A stretch of 64,000 bases of DNA from Paraburkholderia nodosa DSM 21604 (GCF_000519185.1 NZ_JAFA01000042.1:1-64000), one strand, 5' to 3'; shown: positions 35,008 through 45,198, counted from the stretch's first letter. Notes: a model not told the origin generated them from the sequence alone. Program-made: numbers and translations.

Positions 35008-36171
35008 TTACGATTGCGCGACGCGGCGGCGCACATAGTGATTGAAGAGCACGGCAATGAGCAGCATCACGCCGAGGAACACCCGGAACCAGTCCGAATC
35101 GATGTTCGTGTAAGTGATGCCGATCTGAACGACGCCGAAGATAAGCGCGCCGAATGCCGCGCCGATCACCGAGCCATAGCCCCCCGTGAGCAGCGTGCCG
35201 CCGATCACCGCGGCGATGATGGCTTCGAATTCTTTCTGCAGCCCGCGGTCGGCAGCGGCCGAACCGATGTCGGACACTTGCAGCACGGCGAACAGGCACG
35301 AGCAGAACGCGGTGAGCATGAAGAGCGAGATCTTGACGCGCTTTACCGGCACGCCCACGTTCTTCGCGGCGTTGGAGTCGCCGCCCACGGCGAGAATCCA
35401 GTTGCCGTAGCGCGTCTTGGCGAGCACGAATGCGCCGATTGCGACGAGTGCGAACCACCAGAGAATCACCTTGGGCACGCCTGGCACGAGCGGCTGGCCG
35501 TTGTCGAGCATCTTGCCGATGCCGATATGCGCGAGGGCCGCGAACAGGCCCTTGAACGCCGTGCCGTGAAAGAGCAGGTTGGTCACGAAGTCGGCTTTGG
35601 CCACGTCGCCCACGCCTGAGACGATCGTGCGGTCGGCGAACATGATCGAGAGCGCAAGCGTCAGGCCGCGCAGAATGAAGAGGAACGCGAGCGTGACGAT
35701 GAACGAAGGCAGCCGCGTGCGCATCACGAGGTAGCCGTTGAGCGCGCCGAGCGCGGTACAGCCCACGAACGCGAACAGAATGGAAAGCGCGATGGGCCAG
35801 TGGAAGTACATCGTGGGAATCGCGACCATCATGCCCGCGAAGCCGATCATCGAGCCGATGGAGAGGTCGAATTCGCCGGCGATCATGAGCAGGCACGCGC
35901 CGACGCTCAGGATACCGAGGTAAGCAGCGACCTGGGACCAGTTCATCACGCCGTCGAGATCGAACATGCCCGAGCCGCCCGCGCCGATCGCAAAGACGGC
36001 GAAGACCAGCACGGCGCCGGAAATCGCGGCGAATTCGGGGCGGCCGAGCAGATGGCCGAACCACGATTCGCGGCGCACGCGTTCGTCGCTTGCGCCTGGC
36101 TGCGGCGCGGGCGCGTCTTGCGCGCCGTCTTCCTGAGCGTGCGAGGGGAAGTGTTTGCCGGCTACACCCAT
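35008..36171 (-). CDS. sugar (inositol) ABC transporter permease
   Basis: A 387-aa BPD_transp_2 family permease with a hydrophilic N-terminus of about 45 residues and about ten helices. Markers: [20 protein letters not shown] (residues about 88-107), [39 protein letters not shown], and [20 protein letters not shown]. It resembles FrcC/RbsC-type permeases. RBS AGGAG. It is separated by 13 bp from the ATPase and 237 bp from the upstream binding-protein gene. Confidence 0.94.
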   Translation of the reverse strand: MGVAGKHFPSHAQEDGAQDAPAPQPGASDERVRRESWFGHLLGRPEFAAISGAVLVFAVFAIGAGGSGMFDLDGVMNWSQVAAYLGILSVGACLLMIAGEFDLSIGSMIGFAGMMVAIPTMYFHWPIALSILFAFVGCTALGALNGYLVMRTRLPSFIVTLAFLFILRGLTLALSIMFADRTIVSGVGDVAKADFVTNLLFHGTAFKGLFAALAHIGIGKMLDNGQPLVPGVPKVILWWFALVAIGAFVLAKTRYGNWILAVGGDSNAAKNVGVPVKRVKISLFMLTAFCSCLFAVLQVSDIGSAAADRGLQKEFEAIIAAVIGGTLLTGGYGSVIGAAFGALIFGVVQIGITYTNIDSDWFRVFLGVMLLIAVLFNHYVRRRVAQS

Positions 36172-36290
36172 GATGTCTCCTGTATCGACCAGAGTTGGTG
36201 CTTTAGCGCCTTACGCTGGTCCTATGCAAGGCGATCGGCCGTGGCAGGCGCGTTCGCATCTGCATTGGCTCAAATGCCCGAGCGCATTCC

Positions 36291-36311
36291 CTGCAAGCCA
36301 CTGCCTTGCAG
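36291..36311. repeat. inverted repeat between binding-protein and permease genes
   Basis: A perfect 7-bp inverted repeat CTGCAAG-N7-CTTGCAG sits in the 237-bp gap after the binding-protein stop. A hairpin here could protect the upstream message or partly terminate it, giving more binding protein than permease. There is no T run. Confidence 0.5.
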
Positions 36312-36408
36312 TAGAAGCAACACGGTGAATGGCGCGCGGCGAGGCTGGCGAGAGGCGATGGGCATCGGAAGATGCTGGCCACCGCCGCGCGTGGCTGACG
36401 AAAAACGC

Positions 36409-37470
36409 TTAGCGGTACTGACCTGCGTACTTCACAACCTTGTCGAGATTCTCCTTGGTGATGAAGCCCGGACCCGAGCGAATGTTCTTCGGACCGTACG
36501 AAGGCTGCAGGCCATAGGTTTCGAGGCGCTGCTTGAACTTCGGATTCGCTTCGAGAATCTGGCGGATCTTCTGCGGATCCGTGGTGTGCTCCTTCTTCAC
36601 GATCGCGAGCACGGCCACGGGGATATAGCCCTGCAGGTACGGCTGCTGGTCGATTGCGAACTGGATGGTGCCCGCGCGGATCGCCTTGGCAATGTCATCC
36701 GAGAAGTCGAACGTGCAGAAGTAGATCTTGCCTGCGAGGCCCATCTGCTCGATCGCCTTGAGCGTAGCGGCCGCCGGCACCGGGCCGAGCGTGAGGATCG
36801 CGCCCGTGTTCGGATGGTTGCGCAGATACGCGCTCACCTTCGACTGGATTTCCGTCGGGTCCTGGCCGGAGTCGATCGTCGAGCTCTTGTAGTCCACGCC
36901 GAGCGCATCGGCAAAACCGCGACAGCGTTCGAACGACACGGCGTTGGTCGCGAAGTGATTCACGCACAGGAACGACTTCACGCCCGCGGCCTTGGCCTTC
37001 TCGCCGGCTGCGTGGCCCGCCACATATTCAGGCTGACCCACGTGCATGATCGCGCCGAGCTTCGCACTCTGTTCCTCGGTGCCCGAGTTGATCGTCACGA
37101 GCGGGATCTTCTTTTCCGTGACCTTGCCGATGGAGCTCTTGAGCACGTCATAGTCGGCGATGGTGACGATCACGCCGTCGTAGTTGCGCGCGGCGGCCTG
37201 TTCGATCAGCCGCGACATGTCGGCGATGTCACCGTTGGGTGGATTGCGGTAGTCGGTCTCGACGTTCCAGTCTTCGTCGGCCTGCTTGATGGCGTTCTTG
37301 ATCGTGTTCCACCACGAGTCGGAATCAGGCGCGTGGCTGATCAGCACGAAATGCGCGTCGGCGGCTTGCGCCGTTTGCGCGCTGAGCACGCTCGCACCTG
37401 TCAGCCCCGCTGCCAGCGCGAGCACTGCGGCCAACCTTCGGAGCATGGTCTTGCCATTGCGTTGAGTCAT
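36409..37470 (-). CDS. periplasmic sugar (inositol)-binding protein
   Basis: A 353-aa type I periplasmic binding protein with a Sec signal peptide (cleavage likely after AQTAQA near residue 36). Markers: HFVLISHAPDSDSWWNTIKN, YDGVIVTIADYDVLKSSI, IPLVTINSGTEEQ, GHAAGEKAKAAGVKSFLCVNH and AILTLGPVPAAATLKAIEQMG. It captures the substrate for the permease/ATPase pair. First gene of the leftward operon. RBS GGTGGAG precedes the ATG at 37470. Inositol specificity is inferred from context. Confidence 0.94.
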   Translation of the reverse strand: MTQRNGKTMLRRLAAVLALAAGLTGASVLSAQTAQAADAHFVLISHAPDSDSWWNTIKNAIKQADEDWNVETDYRNPPNGDIADMSRLIEQAAARNYDGVIVTIADYDVLKSSIGKVTEKKIPLVTINSGTEEQSAKLGAIMHVGQPEYVAGHAAGEKAKAAGVKSFLCVNHFATNAVSFERCRGFADALGVDYKSSTIDSGQDPTEIQSKVSAYLRNHPNTGAILTLGPVPAAATLKAIEQMGLAGKIYFCTFDFSDDIAKAIRAGTIQFAIDQQPYLQGYIPVAVLAIVKKEHTTDPQKIRQILEANPKFKQRLETYGLQPSYGPKNIRSGPGFITKENLDKVVKYAGQYR

Positions 37471-37597
37471 TGTCTCCACCTTTCTCGGTCTGTCGTTCGT
37501 TCTTGGGGTGAATGCCGCAGCCGCGCTTTTGACATGCCGCTTGTTACCTGCACCAGCTGCCGCGCTCATCGACAAGAGTAGGACATCGCTTCGCGAC

Positions 37598-37620
37598 TTG
37601 CAACGAAAATTTCATTGCAA
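37598..37620. promoter_or_regulatory. dyad and possible promoter of the leftward iol operon
   Basis: TTGCAA-N11-TTGCAA flanks the short palindrome GAAAATTTC (37605-37613). Read leftward, TTGCAA (37603-37598), a 17-bp gap and TACTCT form a possible sigma-70 promoter for the transport-catabolism operon. GAAA/TTTC half sites are common RpiR-family targets, so this may be a second IolR site. Inference from sequence only. Confidence 0.4.
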
Positions 37621-37627
37621 ATAAAAA

Positions 37628-37667
37628 TGGAAAATCTGTTCCATTCGTGTGACACGCTGCCTATAAT
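37628..37667 (+). promoter_or_regulatory. IolR operator overlapping the iolR promoter
   Basis: A perfect TGGAA-N6-TTCCA inverted repeat (37628-37643) matches the GGAA-N6-TTCC consensus reported for rhizobial IolR. The right arm sits where the -35 element should be, 18 bp before a consensus TATAAT at 37662-37667. Binding there would block iolR-iolG transcription, so autorepression is the simplest reading. Confidence 0.7.
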
Positions 37668-37745
37668 CGGCTCCGTCGGCATGCCGTGGAATCGAGGCCT
37701 GGTAAGGCTTTGCGGCAGTGCGGCAACCAGCCGAGGAAAACAATC

Positions 37746-38636
37746 ATGGCGGATGACACAACCGACGCCGTAGCGGGCGTAGACGAATTGATGCAGCGCA
37801 TCGCGCAGGAATACGAGGCGCTGCCGCGTCAGCTGAAAAGCATCGCGAGCTACATCGAACAGCACCGCGCGAGTGTGATGATGGACCGCACCAGTGACAT
37901 TGCCGCGAGCTGTGGCGTGCATCCTTCGGCGGTGGTGCGCTTCGCGCAGCGCTTCGGTTTCTCGGGCTTCTCCGACCTGCAGGCCGTGTTCCGTCAGGCC
38001 TATGCGGGGCAGGGCGCCTCGGCCACGAGCTATCAGCAGCGCATTCGTCAGCTGATCGACGCCAAGGAGGGCGAGGCGAGCCCGGACATGGGCGGCGCCG
38101 TGGCGCGCGAATTCATCGGCGCGTGCCGCAGCGGGCTCGACGAACTCGAAGCCGGCCTCGATGGCGCGCAGTTCGACGAGGCCGTGAAGATGCTCGAACA
38201 GGCGGACAACATCTACGTGATCGGCGTGCGCCGCTCGTTTCCGGTGGCGAGCTACATCGTCTATGCCTTGCAGCACACGCGCAAACGCGTGCACCTCGTC
38301 TCGGGGCTCGGCGGCATGTACCACGAACAGATTCGCAGCGTGAAGAAGGGCGACGTGGTGATCGCCATCAGCTTCGCGCCCTATGGCAAAGAGACGCAGT
38401 ACTGCCTGCGCGTGGCGCAGCAGCATCACGCCAAAACGCTCGTCATCACCGACAGCCAGCTTTCGCCGCTCGCGCGCCACGCGAACGCGCAACTCTATGT
38501 GAAGGAGGGGAGCGCGTTCGCGTTCCGCTCGCTCACCAGCACCTTCTGCCTGTGCCAGGCGCTCTTCATTGCGCTTGCGTACCGGCTCGAACTCAACGTG
38601 GAAGAATCGACCGACACCGGAGGATACGATGACTAG
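37746..38636 (+). CDS. iolR: RpiR/MurR-family regulator IolR
   Basis: A 296-aa repressor: an N-terminal HTH_6 domain (LPRQLKSIASYIEQHRASVM, then TSDIAASCGVHPSAVVRFAQ as recognition helix) and a C-terminal SIS domain (NIYVIGVRRSFPVASYIVYA, GDVVIAISFAPYGKETQYC) that binds a sugar phosphate. In rhizobia the family member IolR represses inositol genes until an IolC product relieves it. It lies between the two iol operons next to its probable operator. Its last codons overlap the start of iolG by 8 bp. Confidence 0.92.
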   Translation: MADDTTDAVAGVDELMQRIAQEYEALPRQLKSIASYIEQHRASVMMDRTSDIAASCGVHPSAVVRFAQRFGFSGFSDLQAVFRQAYAGQGASATSYQQRIRQLIDAKEGEASPDMGGAVAREFIGACRSGLDELEAGLDGAQFDEAVKMLEQADNIYVIGVRRSFPVASYIVYALQHTRKRVHLVSGLGGMYHEQIRSVKKGDVVIAISFAPYGKETQYCLRVAQQHHAKTLVITDSQLSPLARHANAQLYVKEGSAFAFRSLTSTFCLCQALFIALAYRLELNVEESTDTGGYDD

Positions 38637-39651
38637 TGCAGCAAGCGGCGCAGCGACAACGCTGGATGTGGCGGTATTCGGCGCGGGGCGCATTGGCCGC
38701 ATTCATGCGGGCAATCTCGCGCGCCAGCCGGGCGTGCGTCTGAAGTACGTGATCGATGTCAATCGCGAAGCCGCCGCCGCGCTCGCCGCACAGCACGGCG
38801 CGCAGGTCGTGGACGTCGACGCCGCGTTCGGCGACGCTTCGATCGGCGCCACGGTGATCTGCTCGAGCACTGATACGCATTCCGAACTGATCCTGAAGTC
38901 GGCCGCGGCGGGCAAGCATATCTTCTGCGAAAAGCCAGTCGACCTGACCATCGAGCGCGCACGCGCCTGCGCGCAAGCGGTGCAGCGCGCGGGCGTCGTG
39001 GCCATGATCGGCTTTCAGCGCCGCTACGATCCCACGTTTGCCGCGCTCAAGACGCGTCTCGATGCGGGCGAGATCGGCACGCCGGAAATGCTGATCGTCA
39101 CGAGCCGCGATCCGGGCGCGCCGCCGGTGGAGTACATCAAGCACTCGGGCGGCATCTTCAAGGACATGCTGATCCACGACTTCGATATCTTCCGCTGGAT
39201 TCTCGACGACGAGGCGCTGAGCGTGCACGCCACGGGTAGCTGCCTGTCCGACCCGGCGATTGCCGACGCGGGCGACATCGATTCGACAGCGGTGACGATC
39301 CGCACGAAGCGCGGGCGCCTTTGCCAGATCAACACGGCGCGGCGCGCGGCCTATGGCTACGACCAGCGCTTCGAGGTGCTCGGCAGCGAGGGCATGCTGC
39401 AGGCGGGCAACATGAAGCCGACCGAAGTGGTCGCGTGGTCGAAGACCGCTGTCGCGCAGGACGTGCCCGAGGCGTTCTTCCTCGAACGCTATCGCGCGGC
39501 CTACGCGCGCGAAATGGCGCACTTTCACGAAGCGGTGACGCAGGGCGTGCCGGTGCGCACGTCGGTCGCCGACGGCCTGAAGGCGCTGGAGCTGGCCGAA
39601 GCCGCCTCGCTGTCGTGGCGCGAGGGCCGTGTGGTGACGCTGGGCGACTGA
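38629..39651 (+). CDS. iolG: inositol 2-dehydrogenase IolG
   Basis: A 340-aa Gfo/Idh/MocA oxidoreductase: NAD site GAGRIGRIHAGN (residues 18-29) and catalytic EKPVDL motif. GFQRRYDPTFAAL and SGGIFKDMLIHDFDIFRWI carry the conserved lysine/histidine pair region. It oxidises myo-inositol to scyllo-inosose, the first pathway step. The ATG at 38629 has GGAGG with 5-nt spacing inside the end of iolR, so translation is coupled. Confidence 0.94.
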   Translation: MTSAASGAATTLDVAVFGAGRIGRIHAGNLARQPGVRLKYVIDVNREAAAALAAQHGAQVVDVDAAFGDASIGATVICSSTDTHSELILKSAAAGKHIFCEKPVDLTIERARACAQAVQRAGVVAMIGFQRRYDPTFAALKTRLDAGEIGTPEMLIVTSRDPGAPPVEYIKHSGGIFKDMLIHDFDIFRWILDDEALSVHATGSCLSDPAIADAGDIDSTAVTIRTKRGRLCQINTARRAAYGYDQRFEVLGSEGMLQAGNMKPTEVVAWSKTAVAQDVPEAFFLERYRAAYAREMAHFHEAVTQGVPVRTSVADGLKALELAEAASLSWREGRVVTLGD

Positions 39652-39709
39652 AACGGAACGAGCGCAACTCGATCGCAAATCGAGCGCGGATCAAGCGAGG
39701 AGAGCAAGG

Positions 39710-40765
39710 ATGCAGGCAATCGATCGTGCCCAGCCGTTGCGCGTGGGCGTGGCGGGACTTGGGAGGTTGGGGCGGCGGCATGCGCAGAACCTGGCGTATC
39801 GCGTGCCGGGTGCAACGCTCGCGGCCGCGTGCAGTCCGCTCGAAGCGGATCTCGCGTGGGCGCGCGAGGCGCTGCCCGCCGCGCGGCTGTATGGCGAGTA
39901 CGCCGACCTGCTGGCCGATCAATCGGTCGATGCGGTGTGGCTCGTCACGCCTTCGGCATTGCATGCCGAACAGATCGTGCAGGCGCTCGAAGCGGGCAAG
40001 CACGTGTTCTGCGAGAAGCCGCTCTCGCTCGACGTGGCCGAATGCGAGCGGGTGGTCAACGTGTCGCGTCGTCATGCCGACCGGCAGGTCACCATCGGCT
40101 TCATGCGCCGCTTCGATCCGAGTTATCAGGATGCCTACGCAAAAGTGCAGGCCGGCGCGATCGGCAAGCCGTTTCTGGTGCGCTCGCAGACCTGCGATCT
40201 CAACGATCCCGAAGGCTTTTTCGTGCGCTTCGCGCCGACTTCGGGCGGCATTTTTCTCGACTGCACGGTCCACGACATCGACGTCGCGCGCTGGCTGCTC
40301 GGCAAGCCGCGCGCCACGCGTGTGTATGCCGCGGGCGCGATCGCGCTGCACGAAGGCCTGCGCGAATCGGGCGACGTGGACAACGGCGTGGCGATCTGCG
40401 AGTTCGAGGGCGGGCGCCTCGCGATGTTTTACGCCTCGCGCACGATGGCGCACGGCAACGACACATCGAGCGAAGTGATCGGCACGGCGGGCGCGCTGGC
40501 GATCGGCCGCATCCCGCGCGCGAATCGCGTCGAGGTCTACGACGCGACGGGCGTGCGCAGCGTTTGCACGCCCACGTTCTTCGACCGTTTCGAAGAGGCG
40601 TTCCTGATCGAAGCGCAGGCGTTCGTCGCGGAAGTCGCGGCGCGCAAGGCGGGTGGAGCGCAGAAGGGGAGCCTCGGCGCGGCGCTCGAAGACGCCCTGG
40701 AGGCCACGCGCATCGGCCAGGCGCTGCGCGAATCGCTGCACACGGGGGCGGCGGTCGAGCTGTAA
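39710..40765 (+). CDS. Gfo/Idh/MocA family oxidoreductase (second inositol dehydrogenase-like)
   Basis: A 351-aa protein with NAD site GLGRLGRRHAQN (from residue 16), EKPLSLDVAECERV, GFMRRFDPSYQDAYAK and SGGIFLDCTVHDIDVARWLL. It is clearly homologous to IolG but distinct. Likely roles are oxidation of another inositol isomer (scyllo- or D-chiro-inositol) or a related polyol. It follows iolG by 58 bp on the same strand, so it belongs to the iolR operon. Confidence 0.88.
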   Translation: MQAIDRAQPLRVGVAGLGRLGRRHAQNLAYRVPGATLAAACSPLEADLAWAREALPAARLYGEYADLLADQSVDAVWLVTPSALHAEQIVQALEAGKHVFCEKPLSLDVAECERVVNVSRRHADRQVTIGFMRRFDPSYQDAYAKVQAGAIGKPFLVRSQTCDLNDPEGFFVRFAPTSGGIFLDCTVHDIDVARWLLGKPRATRVYAAGAIALHEGLRESGDVDNGVAICEFEGGRLAMFYASRTMAHGNDTSSEVIGTAGALAIGRIPRANRVEVYDATGVRSVCTPTFFDRFEEAFLIEAQAFVAEVAARKAGGAQKGSLGAALEDALEATRIGQALRESLHTGAAVEL

Positions 40766-40877
40766 GCCGTGCCGTGATCGGGACGCAAGCGGCGGCTGGC
40801 GTAGCTGCGGTAAAATCGACGCTATTGCCAGCGCCGTCTCACGCCGTGACGGTGCGCCACCGAAGGATCCAACCCCG

Positions 40878-41111
40878 ATGCAGATTCAGGTTCACAAGGA
40901 AGTGGATGCGCGCGGGCTGAACTGCCCGCTGCCGATCCTGCGCGCCAAGAAGGCGCTCGCCGACATGGAAAGCGGCCAGATCCTCAAGGTCCTCGCGACC
41001 GATCCCGGCTCGCAGCGGGATTTCGCCGCCTTCGCCAAGCAAACCGGCAACGAGATCGTGGAAAGCTCGCAACAGGACAAGACGTTCGTGTTCCTGATGC
41101 GCCGGCGCTAA
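40878..41111 (+). CDS. TusA-family sulfurtransferase
   Basis: A 77-aa protein with the TusA/SirA signature EVDARGLNCPLPILRAKKAL, active-site Cys16 in CPLP. The family relays persulfide sulfur for thiouridine and molybdenum cofactor synthesis or sulfur oxidation. The alpha/beta fold end GNEIVESSQQDKTFVFLMRRR-like is typical. It is monocistronic: a possible TAAAAT -10 near 40809 and a terminator after the stop. Which relay it serves cannot be told. Confidence 0.92.
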   Translation: MQIQVHKEVDARGLNCPLPILRAKKALADMESGQILKVLATDPGSQRDFAAFAKQTGNEIVESSQQDKTFVFLMRRR

Positions 41112-41126
41112 GCGCATCGGCAGAAA

Positions 41127-41157
41127 AAAGGCCCGCATGAGAATGCGGGCCTTTTTC
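41127..41157 (+). terminator. terminator between tusA-like and galU genes
   Basis: AGGCCCGCAT/ATGCGGGCCT perfect 10-bp stem with loop GAGA, an A run before it and TTTTT after it. Usable in both directions by the convergent genes. Confidence 0.92.
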
Positions 41158-41194
41158 ATTTGTGCGGGACCGGGAGGGCTTGGCCGGGGGCGCC

Positions 41195-42076
41195 TTAGCC
41201 TTCCAGCACTGGCTTGCGCGTGCGCAGATATTCGTCGAAATCCGCACCGACTTCCGGGTGACGCAGCGCGAACTCGACCGTCGCCTTCAGGTAGCCGAGC
41301 TTGCTGCCGCAGTCGAAGCGCGTGCCGTGGTACTTGTAGGCGAGCACCTGCTCGTCGGCGAGCAGCGACTGGATCGCGTCGGTGAGCTGCAGCTCGCCGC
41401 CCGCGCCCGGCTTGATCGACTTCAGATGCTCGAAAATGCGCGGCTTGAGCACGTAGCGGCCGACCACGCCGAGGTTCGACGGTGCGACTTCCGGCGCCGG
41501 CTTCTCGACGATGCCCGAGAGCTTGACGATCGAGTCTTCCCACTCCTTGCCGTCGACAATGCCGTACGAGCGCGTTTCCGAGGGCGGGATCTCTTCCACG
41601 CCGAGCACCGAGCTATGGTAGTGGTCGAACACCTCGACCATCTGCTGCATGACGGGCGGCGTGCCATAGAGCAGGTCGTCCGCGAGAATCACGGCGAACG
41701 GGTTGTCGCCCACGAGCTTTTCCGCGCACAGCACGGCGTGGCCAAGGCCGAGCGCCTCGGGCTGACGCACGTAGAAGCAGTCGACATTGTTCGGCTTGAT
41801 GTTGCGCACCAGTTCGAGCAGCTTGGCTTTGCCGCGCGCTTCGAGTTCGGCCTCGATCTCATACGACTTGTCGAAATGGTCCTCGATCGCGCGCTTGCTG
41901 CGCCCGGTCACGAAGATCATTTCCGTGATGCCCGCAGCCACAGCTTCTTCGACCGCGTACTGGATGAGCGGCTTGTCGACCACGGGCAGCATTTCCTTCG
42001 GGCTGGCTTTCGTGGCCGGAAGGAAGCGCGTGCCGAGGCCCGCTACCGGGAATACCGCTTTTGTCACTTTCAGCAT
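41195..42076 (-). CDS. galU: UTP-glucose-1-phosphate uridylyltransferase
   Basis: A 293-aa nucleotidyltransferase making UDP-glucose for exopolysaccharide, LPS core and trehalose synthesis. Markers: [20 protein letters not shown] (residues 6-25), [37 protein letters not shown]-like UTP site and [20 protein letters not shown]. The start at 42076 matches the family N-terminus [10 protein letters not shown]; in-frame codons upstream are not family-like. Confidence 0.96.
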   Translation of the reverse strand: MLKVTKAVFPVAGLGTRFLPATKASPKEMLPVVDKPLIQYAVEEAVAAGITEMIFVTGRSKRAIEDHFDKSYEIEAELEARGKAKLLELVRNIKPNNVDCFYVRQPEALGLGHAVLCAEKLVGDNPFAVILADDLLYGTPPVMQQMVEVFDHYHSSVLGVEEIPPSETRSYGIVDGKEWEDSIVKLSGIVEKPAPEVAPSNLGVVGRYVLKPRIFEHLKSIKPGAGGELQLTDAIQSLLADEQVLAYKYHGTRFDCGSKLGYLKATVEFALRHPEVGADFDEYLRTRKPVLEG

Positions 42077-42155
42077 GTCTTTTGTCCCTGTCCTGGTGCT
42101 CGTGTGACGCCGCGGGTGCGGCGCCACGCGTTACAGCCTTTGGCCGATATGGCGC

Positions 42156-45023
42156 TCAGGCCGGCAACCGCGTGAGTTGCGCGGTCAGCTTGTCCAGCGT
42201 TGCCTGGTATTCTGCCAGTCTTTTCTGCTCCTGCTCAACGACTGCGGGCGGTGCCTTTGCTACAAAACTGTCGTTGCCCAGCTTGGCCTTGCACTTCGTT
42301 ACCTCATTGCCGAGGCGGGCGATTTCCTTCGACAGGCGTTCGCGTTCGGCGGCTACGTCGATCTCCACCTTCAGCACGAGCTTGTCCGTCCCTACGATAG
42401 CAACTGGCGCGCCTGCCGAGGCCGCGTCGAGCGCCGCTTCGTCGGCGATGATCTGGACCTCTGAAAGCTTTGCAAGCGCCTGCGCATAGGGCGCGAACGT
42501 CGCGAGCCGCTCGGCGTTGCCCGTGGCGAGCAGCGGCACCTTGGTGGCGGGCGAGAGGCCCATTTCGCCACGCAGGTTGCGGCATGCGTCGATCACGGCC
42601 TTCAGGTCGGCGGCCCACTGTTCCGCGGCTTCGTCGATCTTCCTGGCTTCCGCTATCGGGTAACGCTGCACCATGATCGATGCTGCGCCTTCGGCGGCAC
42701 CCGCGGGGTACGCGTCGGTGAGCGGCGCCACCTTCTGCCACAGCGCTTCGGTGATGAACGGAATCACCGGGTGCGCGAGGCGCAGCACCGTCTCCAGCAC
42801 GCGCAGCAGCGTGCGGCGCGTGGCGCGCTGCTGCTCGGGCGTACCCGTCTGGATCTGCACCTTCGCCAGTTCCAGATACCAGTCACAGTATTCATCCCAG
42901 ACGAACTTGTATATGGCGTTGGCCACGTTGTCGAAGCGATAGCCCGCGAAGCCCTTCGCGACTTCGGCTTCCACGCGTTGCAGGAGCGAGACGATCCAGC
43001 GGTCGGCCTGGGAGAAGTGCGTGTAGCCGCCCGGCTCGCAATCGCCCGGCGCGCAGGGGCCCGGCTTGCTGAAGCCGCAGTCGTGGCCTTCGCAGTTCAT
43101 CAGCACGAAGCGCGTGGCGTTCCAGAGCTTGTTGCAGAAGTTGCGATAGCCTTCGCAGCGCGCGAGGTCGAAGTTCACGTTGCGGCCGAGCGTGGCCATG
43201 GATGCCATCGTGAAGCGCAGCGCGTCGGTGCCGAACGCGGGAATGCCGTCCGGGAACTCCTTGCGCGTCTTCTTTTCGATGGTCGCGGCCTGCTTGGGAT
43301 TCATGAGGCCGGTCGTGCGTTTGGCGACCAGCGCTTCGAGGCCGATGCCATCGACGATATCGATCGGGTCGAGCGTGTTGCCCTTGCTCTTCGACATCTT
43401 CTGGCCTTCGGCGTCGCGCACGAGGCCGTGCACGTACACCGTGTCGAACGGCACCTTGCCGGTGAAGTGCGTGGTCATCATGACCATGCGCGCCACCCAG
43501 AAGAAAATGATGTCGAAACCCGTGACCAGCACGGAAGAGGGCAGGAAGGCCTTCAGTTCAGGCGTCTCTTGCGGCCAGCCGAGCGATGAGAACGGCACGA
43601 GCGCCGACGAGAACCACGTGTCGAGCACGTCTTCGTCGCGCTTCAATGCGCCCGTGTAGCCCTTGGCTTCGGCCTGTGCGCGCGCCTCTTCCTCGTTCTT
43701 CGCAACGAAGATCTCGCCGTTCTCGCCGTACCACGCCGGGATCTGGTGGCCCCACCAGAGCTGGCGCGAGATGCACCAGTCCTGGATGTTCTCGAGCCAC
43801 TGGTAGTAGGTCGTGGTCCAGTTTTCCGGCACGAATTTAATCTGGCCGCTGCGCACCACGTCGAGCGAGGTTTCGGTGATCGACTTGCCGGGGTTGAACG
43901 TGCCCTCGGGGGCGGGCTTCGTCATTGCCACGAACCACTGGTCCGTGAGCATCGGCTCGATCACCACGCCCGTTCGGTCGCCGCGCGGCACCATCAGCTT
44001 GTGCGGCTGCACCGAGTCGAGCAGGCCGAGCGCTTCGAAGTCGGCCACGACCTGCTTGCGCGCCTCGAAGCGGTCGAGGCCGCGGTACTTTTCAGGTGCG
44101 TTGTCGTTGACCTTCGCGTCGAGCGTGAGGATCTCGATCATCGGCAGGCCGTGGCGTTGGCCCACCTGGTAGTCGTTGAAGTCGTGCGCGGGCGTGACCT
44201 TCACGACGCCCGTGCCGAACTCGCGGTCCACGTATTCGTCGGCGATGATGGGAATCTCGCGCTCCGCGAGCGGAAGCTTCACGGTCTTGCCGATCAGGTG
44301 CGCGTAGCGTTCGTCTTCCGGGTGGACCATCACGGCCGTGTCGCCGAGCATGGTTTCCGGGCGCGTGGTCGCGACCGTGAGGTGGCCCGAGCCGTCCGTG
44401 AGCGGATAGCGCAGGTGCCACAGGTTGCCGTTTTCCTCTTCGCTCACGACTTCGAGATCCGAGACGGCGGTGCCCAGCACCGGGTCCCAGTTCACGAGGC
44501 GCTTGCCGCGGTAGATCAGGCCCTGTTCGTAGAGGCGCACGAACACGTCGCGCACGGCGGCCGACATCTTGTCGTCCATCGTGAAGTACTCGCGCGACCA
44601 GTCGATCGAGGCGCCCAGGCGCCGCACCTGGCCCGTGATGGTCGAACCCGATCGCTGCTTCCATTCCCACACGCGCTCGACGAACTTCTCGCGGCCCAGG
44701 TCGTGGCGCGAGATCTTCTGCGCGTCGAGCTGGCGCTCGACCACGATCTGCGTGGCGATGCCCGCGTGGTCCGTGCCCGGCACCCACAGCGTGTTGTCGC
44801 CGAGCATGCGGTGGTAGCGCGCGAGGCCGTCCATGATCGTCTGGTTGAACGCGTGCCCCATGTGCAGCGTGCCGGTGACGTTGGGCGGCGGCAACTGGAT
44901 CGAGAAATTGTTGCGGCCGGGCTCGAAGGTCGCGGCGGCGTAGCCGCGACGCTCCCATTCGGGGCCCCAGTGGGCCTCGATCGTCTGGGGCTCGAAGCTT
45001 TTCGCTAGCGTGCTGTCGCTCAT
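42156..45023 (-). CDS. valS: valyl-tRNA synthetase
   Basis: A 955-aa class I synthetase. HMGH lies at residues 54-57 ([14 protein letters not shown]). The editing domain has [20 protein letters not shown]. The KMSKS loop is [14 protein letters not shown]. The C-terminal anticodon-binding domain ends in the ValRS-specific coiled coil ([20 protein letters not shown]). ValRS is distinguished from IleRS by this tail and by [12 protein letters not shown]. Confidence 0.98.
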   Translation of the reverse strand: MSDSTLAKSFEPQTIEAHWGPEWERRGYAAATFEPGRNNFSIQLPPPNVTGTLHMGHAFNQTIMDGLARYHRMLGDNTLWVPGTDHAGIATQIVVERQLDAQKISRHDLGREKFVERVWEWKQRSGSTITGQVRRLGASIDWSREYFTMDDKMSAAVRDVFVRLYEQGLIYRGKRLVNWDPVLGTAVSDLEVVSEEENGNLWHLRYPLTDGSGHLTVATTRPETMLGDTAVMVHPEDERYAHLIGKTVKLPLAEREIPIIADEYVDREFGTGVVKVTPAHDFNDYQVGQRHGLPMIEILTLDAKVNDNAPEKYRGLDRFEARKQVVADFEALGLLDSVQPHKLMVPRGDRTGVVIEPMLTDQWFVAMTKPAPEGTFNPGKSITETSLDVVRSGQIKFVPENWTTTYYQWLENIQDWCISRQLWWGHQIPAWYGENGEIFVAKNEEEARAQAEAKGYTGALKRDEDVLDTWFSSALVPFSSLGWPQETPELKAFLPSSVLVTGFDIIFFWVARMVMMTTHFTGKVPFDTVYVHGLVRDAEGQKMSKSKGNTLDPIDIVDGIGLEALVAKRTTGLMNPKQAATIEKKTRKEFPDGIPAFGTDALRFTMASMATLGRNVNFDLARCEGYRNFCNKLWNATRFVLMNCEGHDCGFSKPGPCAPGDCEPGGYTHFSQADRWIVSLLQRVEAEVAKGFAGYRFDNVANAIYKFVWDEYCDWYLELAKVQIQTGTPEQQRATRRTLLRVLETVLRLAHPVIPFITEALWQKVAPLTDAYPAGAAEGAASIMVQRYPIAEARKIDEAAEQWAADLKAVIDACRNLRGEMGLSPATKVPLLATGNAERLATFAPYAQALAKLSEVQIIADEAALDAASAGAPVAIVGTDKLVLKVEIDVAAERERLSKEIARLGNEVTKCKAKLGNDSFVAKAPPAVVEQEQKRLAEYQATLDKLTAQLTRLPA

Positions 45024-45061
45024 GGGTGGAATCTGCCGAAAAAAGGATGCGGAAACGTTCG

Positions 45062-45067
45062 ATTATA
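45062..45067 (-). promoter_or_regulatory. -10 element of the valS promoter
   Basis: A consensus TATAAT on the minus strand about 39 bases before the valS start. No convincing -35 hexamer. Confidence 0.5.
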
Positions 45068-45192
45068 AGGGGAAGTCCTGTCGGAGCCGACGCGCCAGCC
45101 GTGCTGGGGCGACGCGTGGGCCATGGCGCGGGCGTGGTGTGCGGGAGGCGCGCCACGCCCGGGTCGCCCAAGCCGCGGCGTGCGTGCGCACT

Positions 45193-45198
45193 TATAAT
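45193..45198 (+). promoter_or_regulatory. -10 element of the helicase gene promoter
   Basis: A consensus TATAAT on the plus strand 84 bases before the helicase ATG, in the 258-bp divergent region shared with valS. No clear -35 hexamer. Confidence 0.5.
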
